This document shows, piece after piece, positions 7,059 through 7,897 of a stretch of 7,897 nt of DNA (the stretch's first letter is position 1; each line of letters opens with the position of its first letter). The notes below the pieces were generated by a model. The model searched no databases. It was given only the letters and a program-made list of their open reading frames with translations, and was not told where the DNA came from. The stretch spans positions 1 through 7,897 of the forward strand of contig JAQBNX010000464.1 in NCBI GenBank assembly GCA_028288385.1, in the 5' to 3' direction. The stretch comes from Spirosoma sp. GTDB taxonomy: Bacteria > Bacteroidota > Bacteroidia > Cytophagales > Spirosomataceae. The translations under genes were made by a program, and so were the position numbers.

Positions 7059-7098
7059 ACTGACGACCGCCGGGCTACCCCCGTAATGACTTTTAGGT

Positions 7099-7797
7099 AT
7101 GTCTGTTGCCATCCGCACTTCCCAACACGTTGTACTGGAATACGAACCTGCCAGCATTGGTGATCGAATTCTGGCCACCCTGATCGACTACATTGTATTT
7201 CTGGGATGGTTTATGCTAACGCTGGGTGTGCCTTCATCCCTGCATGTTCCAACCGGCGGTTACTACGTAGTTTTAGTAGTTCTCCTGCCCATTGCGCTCT
7301 ATGACCTCCTCTGCGAATGGCTGCTCAATGGGCGTAGCGTAGGCAAACTGGCGGTGGATACCCGCGTTGTCATGCTCGACGGATCGCAGCCGGGCCTGGG
7401 TGCTTACCTGATTCGGTGGTTGTTTCGCCTTGTCGAGTCAGTTGTATTCTTTGGTGGGGTCGTCGCAGTCATTACGGTTGCGGCCAATGGGAAAGGGCAA
7501 CGCCTGGGTGATATTGCTGCGGGAACAACGGTCGTTAAAGCAAAAGCTAGCGGTTTGCTCAGTGACATTTTAGCTCCGCCCCTGCCCGATACGTATCGTG
7601 TTCAGTTTCCAGACGTTAGCCTGCTGTCGGACCGGGATATTACGATAGTGCGGGACGTGCTACAACGGGGCGACGACTATGTGCTCATGCGCACGGATGA
7701 TAAAATAAAGGAAGTTACGGGTATTCTGAGTAACCTGGAAGCCCGAACGTTTCTCGAAATGGTTATTGATGATTATCAGTTTATAATGTCACAGTAG
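7099..7797 (+). CDS. RDD-family inner-membrane protein with C-terminal soluble extension
   Basis: This 232-residue protein carries the RDD domain, named for one conserved Arg and two Asp: here R23 and D30 in GDRILATLIDY, and D138 in GQRLGDIAAGT. Membrane helices are predicted at about 26-46, 56-76 and 113-129. NGRSVGKLAVDTRV (77-90) and IRWLFRLVESV (105-115) are further family landmarks. Some RDD proteins have been linked to ion transport, but the role of most is unknown. After the domain, about 80 soluble residues (150-232) form an acidic helical tail with FPDVSLLSDRDITIVRDVL. It is divergent from the SpoIIM-like gene and shares its control region. RDD genes are commonly found near MoxR/DUF58/DUF4129 clusters, so it probably serves the same module. 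AGG sits too close to the ATG to be a good ribosome-binding site. Confidence 0.9.
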   Translation: MSVAIRTSQHVVLEYEPASIGDRILATLIDYIVFLGWFMLTLGVPSSLHVPTGGYYVVLVVLLPIALYDLLCEWLLNGRSVGKLAVDTRVVMLDGSQPGLGAYLIRWLFRLVESVVFFGGVVAVITVAANGKGQRLGDIAAGTTVVKAKASGLLSDILAPPLPDTYRVQFPDVSLLSDRDITIVRDVLQRGDDYVLMRTDDKIKEVTGILSNLEARTFLEMVIDDYQFIMSQ

Positions 7798-7866
7798 TTT
7801 CCGAAGCTAGCGAAAACGTGTGTTAATAAACGGCAGACGCTCATACTCCAGCTAGCTCACCCATTT
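7798..7866. other. Short intergenic stretch after the RDD gene
   Basis: These 69 bases follow the TAG of the RDD gene. I see no hairpin with a T-run, so no terminator can be called. Read-through into a following plus-strand gene is possible. Confidence 0.4.
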
Positions 7867-7897
7867 ATGCTCGATTCCATCAAATCACTCGCCCGTC
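7867..7897 (+). CDS. Possible start of next gene, cut by window edge
   Basis: An ATG at 7867 opens a frame reading MLDSIKSLAR that stays open to the end of the window. It lies 69 bases after the RDD stop on the same strand, and its codons resemble those of the neighbours. Ten codons are far too few to assign a family or to be sure the frame is coding. Confidence 0.3.
   Translation, partial: MLDSIKSLAR

Overview
This window most likely comes from a member of the Bacteroidota, order Cytophagales, similar to Spirosoma or its relatives. I judge this from the protein families, the set of neighbouring genes, the general lack of strong Shine-Dalgarno sites, and a promoter-like TTTG-N19-(TA)nnTTTG arrangement. 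No rRNA or tRNA gene confirms the taxon. I recognise no transposase, integrase, CRISPR array, toxin-antitoxin pair or RNA gene.

Layout. Bases 1-184 hold the 5' end of a minus-strand ApbE-like FAD:protein FMN transferase gene that runs off the left edge. Bases 185-519 are non-coding. A 70-residue orphan protein lies on the plus strand at 520-732. From 6930 down to 771 runs a tightly packed minus-strand cluster of six genes, in transcription order: SpoIIM/DUF95-like membrane protein, multi-pass membrane protein, DUF4129 protein, DUF4350 protein, MoxR-type AAA+ ATPase, and DUF58 (VWA-like) protein. The first five are joined by overlaps of 4, 17 and 14 bases and by one directly abutting stop/start. 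The last follows a 33-base gap with its own AGGA ribosome-binding site. A 125-base divergent control region separates the cluster from a plus-strand RDD-family membrane protein at 7099-7797. A further plus-strand gene may start at 7867.

How the genes may work together. MoxR ATPases are AAA+ chaperone-like enzymes usually encoded with DUF58 or VWA-domain partners. Here that pair lies with four membrane-anchored partners and an RDD protein, which suggests one inner-membrane machine: an ATP-driven remodeler in the cytoplasm acting with the DUF58 protein on membrane components. The substrate and physiological role cannot be read from the sequence. The cluster looks like a recurrent Bacteroidota gene neighbourhood rather than a new island, so I present it as a poorly characterised conserved module, not as a newly discovered system.
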